Assembly (NCBI GenBank): GCA_965224095.1
Contig: OZ245039.1
Location: 1,612,001-1,676,000, forward strand
Origin: JBPEWY01 sp965224095
GTDB lineage: Bacteria; Bacteroidota; Bacteroidia; Flavobacteriales; Flavobacteriaceae
DNA: 64,000 nucleotides
Direction of reading: 5' to 3'
Of this stretch, positions 42,885 through 52,138 are shown in pieces. The notes under the pieces are model-generated. The model ran no database searches, had not been told where the DNA came from, and saw only the letters and a program-made list of their open reading frames with translations. Position numbers and translations under genes: made by a program. Positions within the stretch are counted from its first letter, which is position 1; every line of letters begins with the position of its first letter.

Positions 42885-44516
42885 ATGGCAAAAGACATAA
42901 AATTTGATATTGAAGCAAGAGACGGCCTTAAAAAAGGGGTTGATGCTTTGGCTAATGCAGTAAAAGTTACACTGGGGCCAAAAGGAAGAAATGTAATTAT
43001 AAGTAAATCGTTTGGAGCTCCGCAAGTAACCAAGGATGGTGTTTCGGTGGCAAAGGAAATTGAACTTGAAGACGCCCTGGAAAATATGGGTGCTCAAATG
43101 GTAAAAGAAGTGGCCTCCAAAACTAATGACCTCGCTGGTGACGGTACTACCACTGCAACTGTTCTTGCTCAGGCAATTGTAAAAGAAGGCTTAAAAAATG
43201 TTGCGGCTGGAGCAAACCCTATGGATCTTAAACGCGGTATAGAAAAAGCGGTTTCCGCTCTGGTTGCCGATTTGGATAAGCAGGCTAAAAAAGTAGGGGA
43301 TTCTTCTGAAAAAATAAAACAGGTAGCTGCCATTTCATCTAATAATGATGAAACCATTGGAGAGCTTATTGCCGAAGCCTTTGGGAAAGTCGGAAAAGAA
43401 GGTGTTATTACTGTGGAAGAGGCAAAAGGAACCGATACTTATGTCGATGTAGTTGAAGGAATGCAGTTTGACAGAGGCTATCTGTCGCCTTATTTTGTGA
43501 CAGATCCGGATAAAATGACTGCGGATTTAGAAAATCCCTATATCCTTTTATTCGATAAAAAAATATCAAACCTCCAGGAAATACTTCCTATTCTTGAACC
43601 TGTTGCTCAATCAGGACGTCCCCTCCTGATTATTGCCGAAGATGTAGAAGGACAAGCGCTTGCAACATTGGTTGTAAACAAATTACGCGGAGGTTTAAAA
43701 ATTGCCGCTGTAAAGGCGCCTGGTTTTGGGGATCGGCGTAAGGCAATGCTGGAAGATATTGCCATTCTTACCGGAGGAACCGTAATATCGGAAGAAAGAG
43801 GTTTTTCATTGGAAAATGCAAATCTCGATATGTTAGGTACAGCCGAAACGGTAGCCATAGATAAAGATAATACCACCATAGTGAACGGGGCCGGTGATGT
43901 TGCAAATATTAAAGCTCGCGTAAATCAGATCAAAGCTCAAATTGATTCGACTACGAGCGACTACGATCGTGAAAAACTTCAGGAACGCCTTGCAAAGCTA
44001 GCTGGTGGTGTAGCTGTATTATACGTTGGAGCTGCTTCGGAAGTTGAAATGAAAGAGAAAAAAGATCGCGTTGACGATGCATTGCACGCTACCCGAGCGG
44101 CAGTTGAAGAAGGAATTGTAGCTGGTGGTGGTGTGGCATTGGTTCGCGCAAAATCGGTTTTAGATAAGTTAACTACTGAAAATCTCGATGAGGTTACCGG
44201 AATACAAATTGTTGCGAGAGCTATAGAATCTCCTTTGCGAACCATTGTTGAAAATGCAGGTGGTGAAGGAAGTGTTGTAGTAGCTAAAGTAATGGAGGGT
44301 AAAAAAGATTTTGGTTACGATGCCAAAGCCGATGAATATGTAGATATGCTTAAGGCCGGAATTATCGACCCTAAAAAAGTAACCCGTATTGCATTGGAAA
44401 ATGCTGCTTCGGTAGCTGGTATGATCCTGACTACCGAATGTGCATTGGTTGACATCAAGGAAGAAACACCCGCCATGCCTCCTATGGGCGGCGGTGGAAT
44501 GCCCGGTATGATGTAA
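42885..44516 (+). CDS. groL: Chaperonin GroEL
   Basis: 543 residues, full length. GPKGRNVIISKSFGAP, GDGTTTATVLAQAI (ATP site with catalytic Asp), the AAVEEGIVAGGGVAL signature near 400 and the Gly-Met-rich tail GGGGMPGMM. Main folding chaperone with GroES. Terminator hairpin follows. Confidence 0.98.
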   Translation: MAKDIKFDIEARDGLKKGVDALANAVKVTLGPKGRNVIISKSFGAPQVTKDGVSVAKEIELEDALENMGAQMVKEVASKTNDLAGDGTTTATVLAQAIVKEGLKNVAAGANPMDLKRGIEKAVSALVADLDKQAKKVGDSSEKIKQVAAISSNNDETIGELIAEAFGKVGKEGVITVEEAKGTDTYVDVVEGMQFDRGYLSPYFVTDPDKMTADLENPYILLFDKKISNLQEILPILEPVAQSGRPLLIIAEDVEGQALATLVVNKLRGGLKIAAVKAPGFGDRRKAMLEDIAILTGGTVISEERGFSLENANLDMLGTAETVAIDKDNTTIVNGAGDVANIKARVNQIKAQIDSTTSDYDREKLQERLAKLAGGVAVLYVGAASEVEMKEKKDRVDDALHATRAAVEEGIVAGGGVALVRAKSVLDKLTTENLDEVTGIQIVARAIESPLRTIVENAGGEGSVVVAKVMEGKKDFGYDAKADEYVDMLKAGIIDPKKVTRIALENAASVAGMILTTECALVDIKEETPAMPPMGGGGMPGMM

Positions 44517-44540
44517 TACCATCACTCATAATTTTCTTAT

Positions 44541-44573
44541 ATCGCCTCTGAATTTCAGGGGCGATTTTTTTTG
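44541..44573 (+). terminator. Terminator after groEL
   Basis: Stem atcgcctctg / caggggcgat (one G-U pair, loop aattt) followed by eight T. Confidence 0.85.
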
Positions 44574-44644
44574 AGTACCTTTAAACATATTCTGTAACAC
44601 TTTACACCGAAATTACGTCTTATTAGTAAAAAGAAAGTAACATT

Positions 44645-45613
44645 TTGAAAACGCTGTTACATGTACTTGGTTTTCTATTACTAACCCATGGGTTGATTGA
44701 TGCAAAAAACAACCCGGTTTATTCGGGCGATATTCATTTTACAGAAGCCGAATATGTAAACGAATACACTACCCGAGTACCGTTCCAGGTAGTGGACCAT
44801 CTTATTTTTGTACAAGCCAGGGTATTTGGAAAAAAGGGTAACTTTATTATAGATACGGGATCAGAGAAACTTTTACTCAACAGTGTCCACTTTAAACTTC
44901 ACAAAAATGATATTACCTCTACTGCTTCCAGTGTGAGCGGTATACTGGACGATATAGGAAATAAAGCCATTGATTCTTTAATGATTGCCGGGTTTAGCGT
45001 CATGGATCGAAATGCAGATGTTCTGGATCTTTCGCATATAGAAAAGGGTAAAAACATACAACTTCTCGGGGTTATTGGATATGAAATACTCAAGGAGTAT
45101 GAAGTGTTCATCGATTTCTATCTCAAGCAAATTACGCTGAGTAAGATTAATAAAAACGGAAATAGGCTGGACACGCGTACTTTTCTGGAAACCATTAGAG
45201 ACAGTGTTGATTTTACCTTAAAAAAGCATACAATTGTTTTAGATTGTTACGTAAATCACGTTCCGCTTAAATTTGGATTAGACACAGGGGCCGAGATTAA
45301 TATGATTCACCGTTCCATCCCACAGGAAGCCCTTAAAAATTTCAGGATAATACGGCGTTTAAAGCTAACCGGGATCAAAAATCGGAAGAAAGAAGTACTG
45401 GCCGGAAAACTTTATAAAGTAAAACTGAACGATCGTATTTATTGCGGTGTAATGCGAACCATACTGACCAATCTAAACGGAATGCAAAGCGTCTATGGCA
45501 CAAAATTAGATGGTGTATTAGGGTATGAGTTTATTGCTATGAAAAGGCTCATCATAAATTATAGAAAACAAAAAATTTACTTTGTAAAATTACCTTTTAC
45601 CAATAAAAGATGA
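44645..45613 (+). CDS. Exported retropepsin-like aspartyl protease with two DTG units
   Basis: 322 residues starting at TTG 44645; this start gives a proper signal peptide (MKTLLHVLGFLLLTHGLIDA) and no ATG serves. Two retropepsin-like units: FIIDTGS at 67-73 with later hydrophobic-Gly motif LGVIGYEIL, and FGLDTGA at 210-216 with later DGVLGYEFIA. Having both catalytic Asp in one chain would allow an intramolecular, pepsin-like active site. Substrate is unknown. The stop overlaps the next gene's start by 4 bp (ATGA), so the two are translationally coupled. Confidence 0.8.
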   Translation: MKTLLHVLGFLLLTHGLIDAKNNPVYSGDIHFTEAEYVNEYTTRVPFQVVDHLIFVQARVFGKKGNFIIDTGSEKLLLNSVHFKLHKNDITSTASSVSGILDDIGNKAIDSLMIAGFSVMDRNADVLDLSHIEKGKNIQLLGVIGYEILKEYEVFIDFYLKQITLSKINKNGNRLDTRTFLETIRDSVDFTLKKHTIVLDCYVNHVPLKFGLDTGAEINMIHRSIPQEALKNFRIIRRLKLTGIKNRKKEVLAGKLYKVKLNDRIYCGVMRTILTNLNGMQSVYGTKLDGVLGYEFIAMKRLIINYRKQKIYFVKLPFTNKR

Positions 45614-46557
45614 AATCGCTGAAACTCTTCATATTCCTTTTCTTTTCCTGTCTGTTCTTACACGGGCAAAAAAACGGGTATGAAATTATTGGTAACGAAG
45701 TGGTTTTTACTTTCGATATCAGAGACTATAAAAAAGCAACACACGACAGAACCGGAAAGCGAATTGATTTTTCCGATCTGGATATTTACAATGTATCGGT
45801 ATCCGGACAGTTTAATAACTGGTCAAGAGACGGATGGAGGATGTTGCAGGTTAATGGTTATTTGTATCAGCTAAAAAAACCCTTGGCGAGATTCGACGAT
45901 GAAATTAGTTGGGAATTTAAGTTTGTTATCAATCGTAATTACTGGGCAGAACCGGATAAAAGTTTCCCGAATATTGTAAAAGCGAGAAAAAATGGAATGT
46001 TACTTAGGGCATTTAACCTTAAAATGTATACGGCTGTTATAGATCCTGATGGAAATGCCTGTTTTAAGCTACATGGGTTTAAAGGTGCCAAAGAAGTTAT
46101 CCTCACGGGAGATTTTAATCGTTGGGATGAATCTGCCTTTAAAATGAATGCCACGGACGACGGTTGGGAATTGGTGTTACAATTAAAACCAGGTACGTAT
46201 GAATATAAATTTATTGTAGACGGGAACTGGATGGATGATCCTGGCAATCCGGATAAGGTATATAACGAATACCACACTTTTAATTCGGTATGCACCCTGA
46301 CTAAAGAAGTCTCTTTTTACCTAAAAGGCTTTATCCTTGCAAAACAGGTATACCTGTCCGGAGGTTTTAACTCCTGGAATGAGACCGATTTACCAATGAA
46401 AAAAAATAAAGATGGATGGAGCCTTACCCTTGATCTTCCCGGAGGGAAACATCACTATAAATATATTGTTGACGGGAAATGGATTATAGACCCGGAAAAC
46501 CCGTTGAAAGAGTATGACAGTTCCGGAAATATCAATTCGGCAATCCTGGTTGAATAA
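45610..46557 (+). CDS. Exported protein with three AMPK-type CBM48 domains
   Basis: 315 residues with signal peptide (MKSLKLFIFLFFSCLFLHGQ). Three glycogen-binding-like units: about 32-120 (VSVSGQFNNWSRDGWRML), 143-228 (VILTGDFNRWDES, YEYKFIVDGNWMDDPGNP) and 235-315 (VYLSGGFNSWNET, HHYKYIVDGKWIIDPENP). The FN.W and Y.(F/Y)IVDG.W.(D)P patterns are CBM48 hallmarks. No enzyme domain is present, so it is a binding protein, perhaps for alpha-glucans or as a fold for protein contact. Coupled to the double retropepsin gene. Confidence 0.8.
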   Translation: MKSLKLFIFLFFSCLFLHGQKNGYEIIGNEVVFTFDIRDYKKATHDRTGKRIDFSDLDIYNVSVSGQFNNWSRDGWRMLQVNGYLYQLKKPLARFDDEISWEFKFVINRNYWAEPDKSFPNIVKARKNGMLLRAFNLKMYTAVIDPDGNACFKLHGFKGAKEVILTGDFNRWDESAFKMNATDDGWELVLQLKPGTYEYKFIVDGNWMDDPGNPDKVYNEYHTFNSVCTLTKEVSFYLKGFILAKQVYLSGGFNSWNETDLPMKKNKDGWSLTLDLPGGKHHYKYIVDGKWIIDPENPLKEYDSSGNINSAILVE

Positions 46558-46612
46558 CTTCTCTTTTATGGAGAATAATATATAGCTTTATACACTATTC
46601 ATTAATGGAGCC

Positions 46613-47263
46613 ATGAAAAAAATAAACTGGCAATATACATTCGGTGAAATACTTATTGTTATTATAGGGATTACCATTGCCTTCAGTTTAAATAAATGTA
46701 CAGAGTCAAAAAAAAACAGCGCCCTAAAAAATCAATACCTTATCCATCTTATTCAGGATGTTAAAGCAGACAAACAACACCTGAGTGATAATTTGGAAGC
46801 ATTACATGAAAAGCTAGCGGAGCTCAAACGAATAATACCAGCCCTTAAGCCGGAAAATTCTCAGGACCCAGCCATAGTGCCCAGGGTATTTAATGTTTCC
46901 CGGTTAATTAATTTTACTCCAAAAAACATAACTTATCAAACATTGATTAATTCAGGAGATTTCAAGCTCATTGATAATTTTGAGCTCAAAAGAGCCATCG
47001 AAGAATATTACGCGAAACATACTGCTTTGCTTCAGGCTTATAGCCGTCAGGAAAATATCCACAAAACCTATCTGGGAAACTATTTTGTAACTCATATGAA
47101 CTACGATGCTTTTCAGGAAAACGAAAATCCTTTTGAAAACCAACGTCTTCTAAAAAATATCCTGCACAGTATGCTAGGTTCGGTACAGCTAAAAATTAAT
47201 GTTACCAAACAGGGAATTGAGGATTGTGACCGTTTGTTAAAACTTCTGGAAATCCCTTATTAA
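46613..47263 (+). CDS. DUF6090-like single-pass membrane protein
   Basis: 216 residues: one N-terminal membrane helix with the family-like start WQYTFGEILIVIIGITIAFSLN, then a long helical, charged domain. Members are common in Flavobacteriia and have no assigned function. Convergent with the copper ATPase gene (19-bp gap). Confidence 0.75.
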   Translation: MKKINWQYTFGEILIVIIGITIAFSLNKCTESKKNSALKNQYLIHLIQDVKADKQHLSDNLEALHEKLAELKRIIPALKPENSQDPAIVPRVFNVSRLINFTPKNITYQTLINSGDFKLIDNFELKRAIEEYYAKHTALLQAYSRQENIHKTYLGNYFVTHMNYDAFQENENPFENQRLLKNILHSMLGSVQLKINVTKQGIEDCDRLLKLLEIPY

Positions 47264-47282
47264 TATATTTTTACTACACTAA

Positions 47283-49787
47283 CTAATCAAGTTTAACCGA
47301 CCTTAATCGCAATGCATTGGCTATTACCGATACGGAACTAAAACTCATGGCGGCTGCAGCTATCATAGGCGACAATAAGATTCCAAATACGGGGTACAAA
47401 ACCCCAGCTGCTATGGGAACTCCCAGGGTATTGTAAACCAAAGCAAAAAACAAATTCTGTTTAATATTCCGCATTACTTTGCTGCTGAGATTAACGGCCT
47501 TGACAATCCCGTGCAAATCTCCTTTAACCAGAGTAATCCCTGCACTTTCAATGGCCACATCCGTACCCGTACCCATGGCAATCCCCACATCGGCTAACGC
47601 CAGGGCCGGGGCATCGTTAATTCCATCTCCGGCCATAGCCACTTTCCTTCCCTCCTGTTTCAGCCCTTTAATTCGATTCAGCTTATCTTCCGGAAGGCAC
47701 TCTGCCTGAAAGTTTTTAATACCTAATGACTGGGCTACCGCGGCAGCTGTATTTTTATTATCTCCTGTAAGCATTATCACTTCAATCCCCTTGTGGTGTA
47801 ATATACTTAGTGCCTTTTTACTACTGGCTTTTATCGGATCGGAAATGACAATCAACCCTACGGCATTCCCATCTATTCCAAGTATAGGCACGGTTTTTCC
47901 TTTATTTTGCTCCGCTTCTTCTTCTTTTAAGAGCGACTCCGGAAGGCGAATGTCAAGTTTTTTCATGAGTTGTATATTCCCCAGGGCAATTTTTTTTCCA
48001 TTTACTTCTCCGGTCACTCCCATTCCGGTAACAGATTCAAAAGCTGTTACTTTATTGACTTCTACCCCACTACTTTTTGCTTTCAGCACCATTGCATTTG
48101 CTAAAGGGTGTTCACTGGGTACATTCACAGATGCCGCATACTGCATAATAGCAGAAGTATCCCATTCCGGATCGGTTGAAATAATATTTTCAACGGAAGG
48201 TTTCCCTTCCGTAATGGTACCCGTTTTATCAACAACAAGGGTGTCAATTTTGTTCAGCGTTTCCAGTGTTTCCGCATCTTTGATTAAGACTCCCGATTGA
48301 GCTCCTTTGCCAACGCCAACCATCACCGACATTGGTGTGGCCAACCCTAAAGCACATGGACAGGCAATAATAAGTACGGCAATAGCATTAATAAGCCCAA
48401 AGGTAAAAGCAGGTTGCGGGCCAAATACAGCCCAAACAACGAAAGTGATTATTGCCACTATAATAACTATGGGAACAAAATATCCCGAAATGGTATCCGC
48501 CAGTTTCTGAATAGGAGCCTTACTCCGGCTGGCAGTATTTACCATGTGTATGATTTGAGAGAGCAGCGTGTCGGCACCTACTTTTTGGGCTTCCATTACA
48601 AAAGATTTGTGATTGTTTATGGTGCCTGAACTCACCGGCTCTCCCTCAATTCTCGTTACGGGTATAGGTTCTCCGGTTATCATTGACTCGTCAATAATTC
48701 CTTCTCCTTCAACGATAATACCGTCTACCGGAATTTTATCACCCGGTTTTACTCTTAACAGATTGCCTACCTGAATCTTATCAATGCTTACTTCCTGCTC
48801 CTGGCCGTCAATCAGTACGGTAGCACTATTAGGGGCCAGTTTCAGTAATTCTTTCACGGCACTGTTGGTTTGCTTATGTGCCCGGGCTTCTAAAACCTGA
48901 CCCAGTAACACCAGCGTTAGAATAACCGTTGCGGCTTCGAAATACACGTGTACAACCCCGGAATCCGTTTTAAATTGTTCGGGAAAAACCTCGGGGAATA
49001 GCAATCCTACAACACTAAATACCCATGCAACCCCAGCACCGATTCCGATAAGTGTAAACATATTCAGGCGTCGTAATTTAACAGAAGCCCATGCTCTTGT
49101 AAAAAACATCCAGGTTGCATAAAACACAACAGGTAGCGATAAAAAGAACTGAATCCAATTCCAGTATTTTAAAGGCATTATTTTATAAAGCGGATGCCCC
49201 GGTAACATTTCACTCATGGCAATAAGGAAAATGGGCAACGTAAAAGCCACTGCTATCCAGAACTTTTTTAAAAGTACCTTATAGGCAGTACTCGTTTCCT
49301 CTTCAACCGTCATGGCAATCAAATCCATACCACATATCGGGCAGGAACCCGGTTCATCCCGGATAATTTCAGGATGCATGGGGCATGTATACTGCCCCGG
49401 TTTGGATATCTGTATCTCTTCAACCAAATCCATACCACAAACCGGACAGTGTCCGGGCTTTTGGTAAGTTTTTGTTTCTTCGCAATGCATAGGGCAGTAA
49501 AAAACACCTGTTCCACCTGCTTTATTCAATAACTTCCCGGTTTTAGGCGGTTCTTTATGTTGATGCACTTTTTCTCCGGGCATTGCAATAGTATAACGAT
49601 CTCCTTCCGCTGCCAGGGCTTTCCTAAAATCATCCAGAGGAATATGGTGTTCCATCTCTATAACAGCCTCTCCTTTTTCCAGGTTGACCGATACCGAGGT
49701 AACTCCCTCAATTCCGGAAAGTGATTTCTCAACATGGCTTCTACAGCCATCGCAGGTCATTCCGTGAATGGCATATTTGTGTTTCAT
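47283..49787 (-). CDS. copA: Copper-translocating P1B-type ATPase
   Basis: 834 residues. N-terminal HMA domain (GMTCDGC), then two heavy-metal-binding zinc-ribbon-like motifs (YCPMH...CPVCGMDL near 95-125 and TCPMHPE...CPICGMDL near 133-158), then the ATPase core: eight helices, ion motif ACPCALGLATP, DKTGTIT, SEHPLANA and GDGINDAPALALADVG. It exports Cu(I) to the periplasm. Last gene of the efflux operon, 4 bp after the DUF3347 gene. Confidence 0.95.
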   Translation of the reverse strand: MKHKYAIHGMTCDGCRSHVEKSLSGIEGVTSVSVNLEKGEAVIEMEHHIPLDDFRKALAAEGDRYTIAMPGEKVHQHKEPPKTGKLLNKAGGTGVFYCPMHCEETKTYQKPGHCPVCGMDLVEEIQISKPGQYTCPMHPEIIRDEPGSCPICGMDLIAMTVEEETSTAYKVLLKKFWIAVAFTLPIFLIAMSEMLPGHPLYKIMPLKYWNWIQFFLSLPVVFYATWMFFTRAWASVKLRRLNMFTLIGIGAGVAWVFSVVGLLFPEVFPEQFKTDSGVVHVYFEAATVILTLVLLGQVLEARAHKQTNSAVKELLKLAPNSATVLIDGQEQEVSIDKIQVGNLLRVKPGDKIPVDGIIVEGEGIIDESMITGEPIPVTRIEGEPVSSGTINNHKSFVMEAQKVGADTLLSQIIHMVNTASRSKAPIQKLADTISGYFVPIVIIVAIITFVVWAVFGPQPAFTFGLINAIAVLIIACPCALGLATPMSVMVGVGKGAQSGVLIKDAETLETLNKIDTLVVDKTGTITEGKPSVENIISTDPEWDTSAIMQYAASVNVPSEHPLANAMVLKAKSSGVEVNKVTAFESVTGMGVTGEVNGKKIALGNIQLMKKLDIRLPESLLKEEEAEQNKGKTVPILGIDGNAVGLIVISDPIKASSKKALSILHHKGIEVIMLTGDNKNTAAAVAQSLGIKNFQAECLPEDKLNRIKGLKQEGRKVAMAGDGINDAPALALADVGIAMGTGTDVAIESAGITLVKGDLHGIVKAVNLSSKVMRNIKQNLFFALVYNTLGVPIAAGVLYPVFGILLSPMIAAAAMSFSSVSVIANALRLRSVKLD

Positions 49788-49791
49788 AGTT

Positions 49792-50361
49792 TTAGTTAAT
49801 GGTTGCCTTAACTTCGCCGCACTTTAACATTTTATCTCCGAAGTACGGATTTCGAATTTCCTTTTCTGAAGAAAGCCAATACGCCCCTTTAAAATCAAAA
49901 GCCATAGGGCAATATTGTTGATATACTTCCCCCGAGGCTACTTTCCCTTTAACCAGCACAGTTATAGCGTCACTGATCGTGGAAAAAGCTTCGCGTTGTT
50001 TTTCCACATCTTCCGTATTCGCCAATGCACTAACCGCATCTTTCAAGGTGTTGTTTCCGTCAATTTCAGACAATGCTTCCGCCAGCATTTTTCCACCTTT
50101 TTGCGACTCGGCAGCATCGGTATTTACCAGTGCCGTTTTAATATGAATGTAATGCTGATACACTTTTTCTACAGTTTGATCATTAAAAGAAACTCCGGGA
50201 GTATTTTGATGTTTTTCGTCAATATGATTCTTTTTTGAATCTGAATGATGTTCCACTTCTATCACCTCCGGGGCGCTATCCGATTTTTTCTTTTCAGCAC
50301 AGGATGTTAACAACAAGGTTGCTACTACCATGATTCCAATTTGTACTTTCACTCTTTTCAT
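49792..50361 (-). CDS. Lipoprotein with DUF3347 domain
   Basis: 189 residues with lipoprotein signal (VVATLLLTSC). A DUF3347 domain (about 60-189) has helical repeats and the end motif YCPMAF...GAYWLSSEKEIRNPYFGDKMLKCGEV. The Cys, Met and His residues suggest copper binding. The same domain forms the C-terminus of the neighbouring adaptor protein, so this looks like a free periplasmic copy. Function is inferred from context. Confidence 0.8.
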   Translation of the reverse strand: MKRVKVQIGIMVVATLLLTSCAEKKKSDSAPEVIEVEHHSDSKKNHIDEKHQNTPGVSFNDQTVEKVYQHYIHIKTALVNTDAAESQKGGKMLAEALSEIDGNNTLKDAVSALANTEDVEKQREAFSTISDAITVLVKGKVASGEVYQQYCPMAFDFKGAYWLSSEKEIRNPYFGDKMLKCGEVKATIN

Positions 50362-50392
50362 AGGTTCTTTGATTTAATGTTTATTATTTGTT

Positions 50393-52138
50393 TTAAATTT
50401 TTGTTTTCACTTCTCCGCAACCCAGCATTTTACTACCAAAATAAGGGTTCTTAATTTCCCGGGTCAGACTTAACCAGTCTGCCCCGGAATTGTTATTTAC
50501 CATCGGGCAATGATGTACATACAATTCGCTTGAATAAGGGCCAAAGGTTTTAATCATTTGAATGACAACAGCGCTTAACTCATCTAAATCATCTCTGATA
50601 GCCTCTAATTTGTCTGCCTTCAATGCTTTTGTTGTTTGTTGTACAGCTTGCTTTGAATAACCTTCCCATGTATTTATATACGAATTAAAAGCTTTTCCAT
50701 CACCAGTTTTTAATACCTGATCCAGTTCATTGAAGACCTTTTTGGCTTTTAAAAAATTGTCTGCAGCCAAAGCATCATTTATGTCGAGATACAGCGCTAC
50801 AACTTTATTCACTTTCCGGCGTGCTGCATCAGGGAGCGTTACAGGTGTTTGTACATCCGTCTGTAATTTATGAGCCTCATGCACGTGTGAAGATGCTCCT
50901 GATTCATGTCCCTGGGGGTTCATCATACTGGGTTTTCCCGCTAACTGGGCCGCAGCATCTACGGTAAAGGTACCATGCGTAACAATTTCTTCCCCCGGTT
51001 CCAGTCCCGATACCACAGTAAAACTATCGCCTAACGATGGTCCTAGAACTATTTCTCTCAATTGAAAATTCATTTTAGAAGCGGTTTGCGATTTTACATA
51101 TACGATAGAGCGTTCTCCGGTCCACATAACTGCCGATTTCGGCACAACGATTTCATCATTATCAGAGGCAGACGTTTTTACTACCCCGGAAACAAACATT
51201 TCCGGTTTTAACCTATTGTCTGTGTTCTTTAACTCAACTCTTGCCGTAGCCACTCTCGTACGGGGATCTATCATGGGGTCAATAAACGTGATAACTCCTT
51301 CAAATTCTTCTCCCGGCAAAGACGATACAGTATAACGAATATGGCTTCCTGTTTTCACCCATTTCATATCGCTTTCATATATATCAAACAATACCCATAT
51401 CCGCGACAGATCGGAAATCTCATAAATGGGGCTTCCACGTTCTACATAATCTCCCAAATCTACTTTTTTCTCGGTTACCACTCCGTTAACATCGGCGGTA
51501 ATCGGAAAGCGCTCCATAGGCTTTTTGTTCCGAATAATACGCTCTATCTGGGATTTGCTTATTTTTAAGTAGATAAGTTTTTGTTTGGCAGCTTCAAACA
51601 AATCCGGTTGCGTTTCCCTCATATCGTAAGCCTGAAGCAGCTCCTGCTGTGCAGTTACCAATTCCGGAGAGTATAAAACCGCCAGTGTTTGCCCTTTCCG
51701 GATAGATTCTCCGGTAAAATTTACCAGTAACTTCTCAATACGTCCGGGAATATGGGTAGCTTGTGCATAACGATTGCGTTCATCAACCTGTATCTTTCCA
51801 TTTAGACGTATTTCTTTATTAGCTTTCCGATTCCCTACCCGTACCGTTTGAATATTGGCCAGTTTTACCGCGGTTTCCGACATCTGTACTGCCATTGGGT
51901 TTTCACTTGACATTTCTTCCTGAAGCGGTATTAAATCCATCCCGCAAATAGGGCATTTGCCCGGTTCCGATTGCCTGATCTGCGGATGCATAGAGCACGT
52001 CCAGACCCTGGTTTCCGCTACGGTTTCCCGAGAGGGCGTTTCCGCTGCTGAATCCCGTCCAAAAAGAAGTGCTCCCAACAGTATTCCTATAAGCAACACT
52101 CCCACAATTACCATGGCTTGTTTTTTATTTATCTTCAT
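50393..52138 (-). CDS. CusB-like RND efflux periplasmic adaptor with C-terminal DUF3347
   Basis: 581 residues: N-terminal membrane anchor, heavy-metal-binding motif (TCSMHPQIRQSEPGKCPICGMDLIP near 48-72), barrel-sandwich and beta-barrel adaptor domains (PGRIEKLLVNFTGESIRKGQ; GDYVERGSPIYEI; FIDPMIDPRTRVATARVEL), and a C-terminal DUF3347 domain (about 445-581) ending CPMVNNNSGADWLSL...NPYFGSKMLGCGEV. It links the RND pump to the outer-membrane channel. Start overlaps the TolC gene stop by 14 bp. Confidence 0.9.
   Translation of the reverse strand: MKINKKQAMVIVGVLLIGILLGALLFGRDSAAETPSRETVAETRVWTCSMHPQIRQSEPGKCPICGMDLIPLQEEMSSENPMAVQMSETAVKLANIQTVRVGNRKANKEIRLNGKIQVDERNRYAQATHIPGRIEKLLVNFTGESIRKGQTLAVLYSPELVTAQQELLQAYDMRETQPDLFEAAKQKLIYLKISKSQIERIIRNKKPMERFPITADVNGVVTEKKVDLGDYVERGSPIYEISDLSRIWVLFDIYESDMKWVKTGSHIRYTVSSLPGEEFEGVITFIDPMIDPRTRVATARVELKNTDNRLKPEMFVSGVVKTSASDNDEIVVPKSAVMWTGERSIVYVKSQTASKMNFQLREIVLGPSLGDSFTVVSGLEPGEEIVTHGTFTVDAAAQLAGKPSMMNPQGHESGASSHVHEAHKLQTDVQTPVTLPDAARRKVNKVVALYLDINDALAADNFLKAKKVFNELDQVLKTGDGKAFNSYINTWEGYSKQAVQQTTKALKADKLEAIRDDLDELSAVVIQMIKTFGPYSSELYVHHCPMVNNNSGADWLSLTREIKNPYFGSKMLGCGEVKTKI

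Noticed and set aside
47791..48300. Long plus-strand ORF opposite copA
   Set aside because: It lies wholly antisense to a well-supported P-type ATPase and its translation has no recognisable features; a codon-usage shadow.
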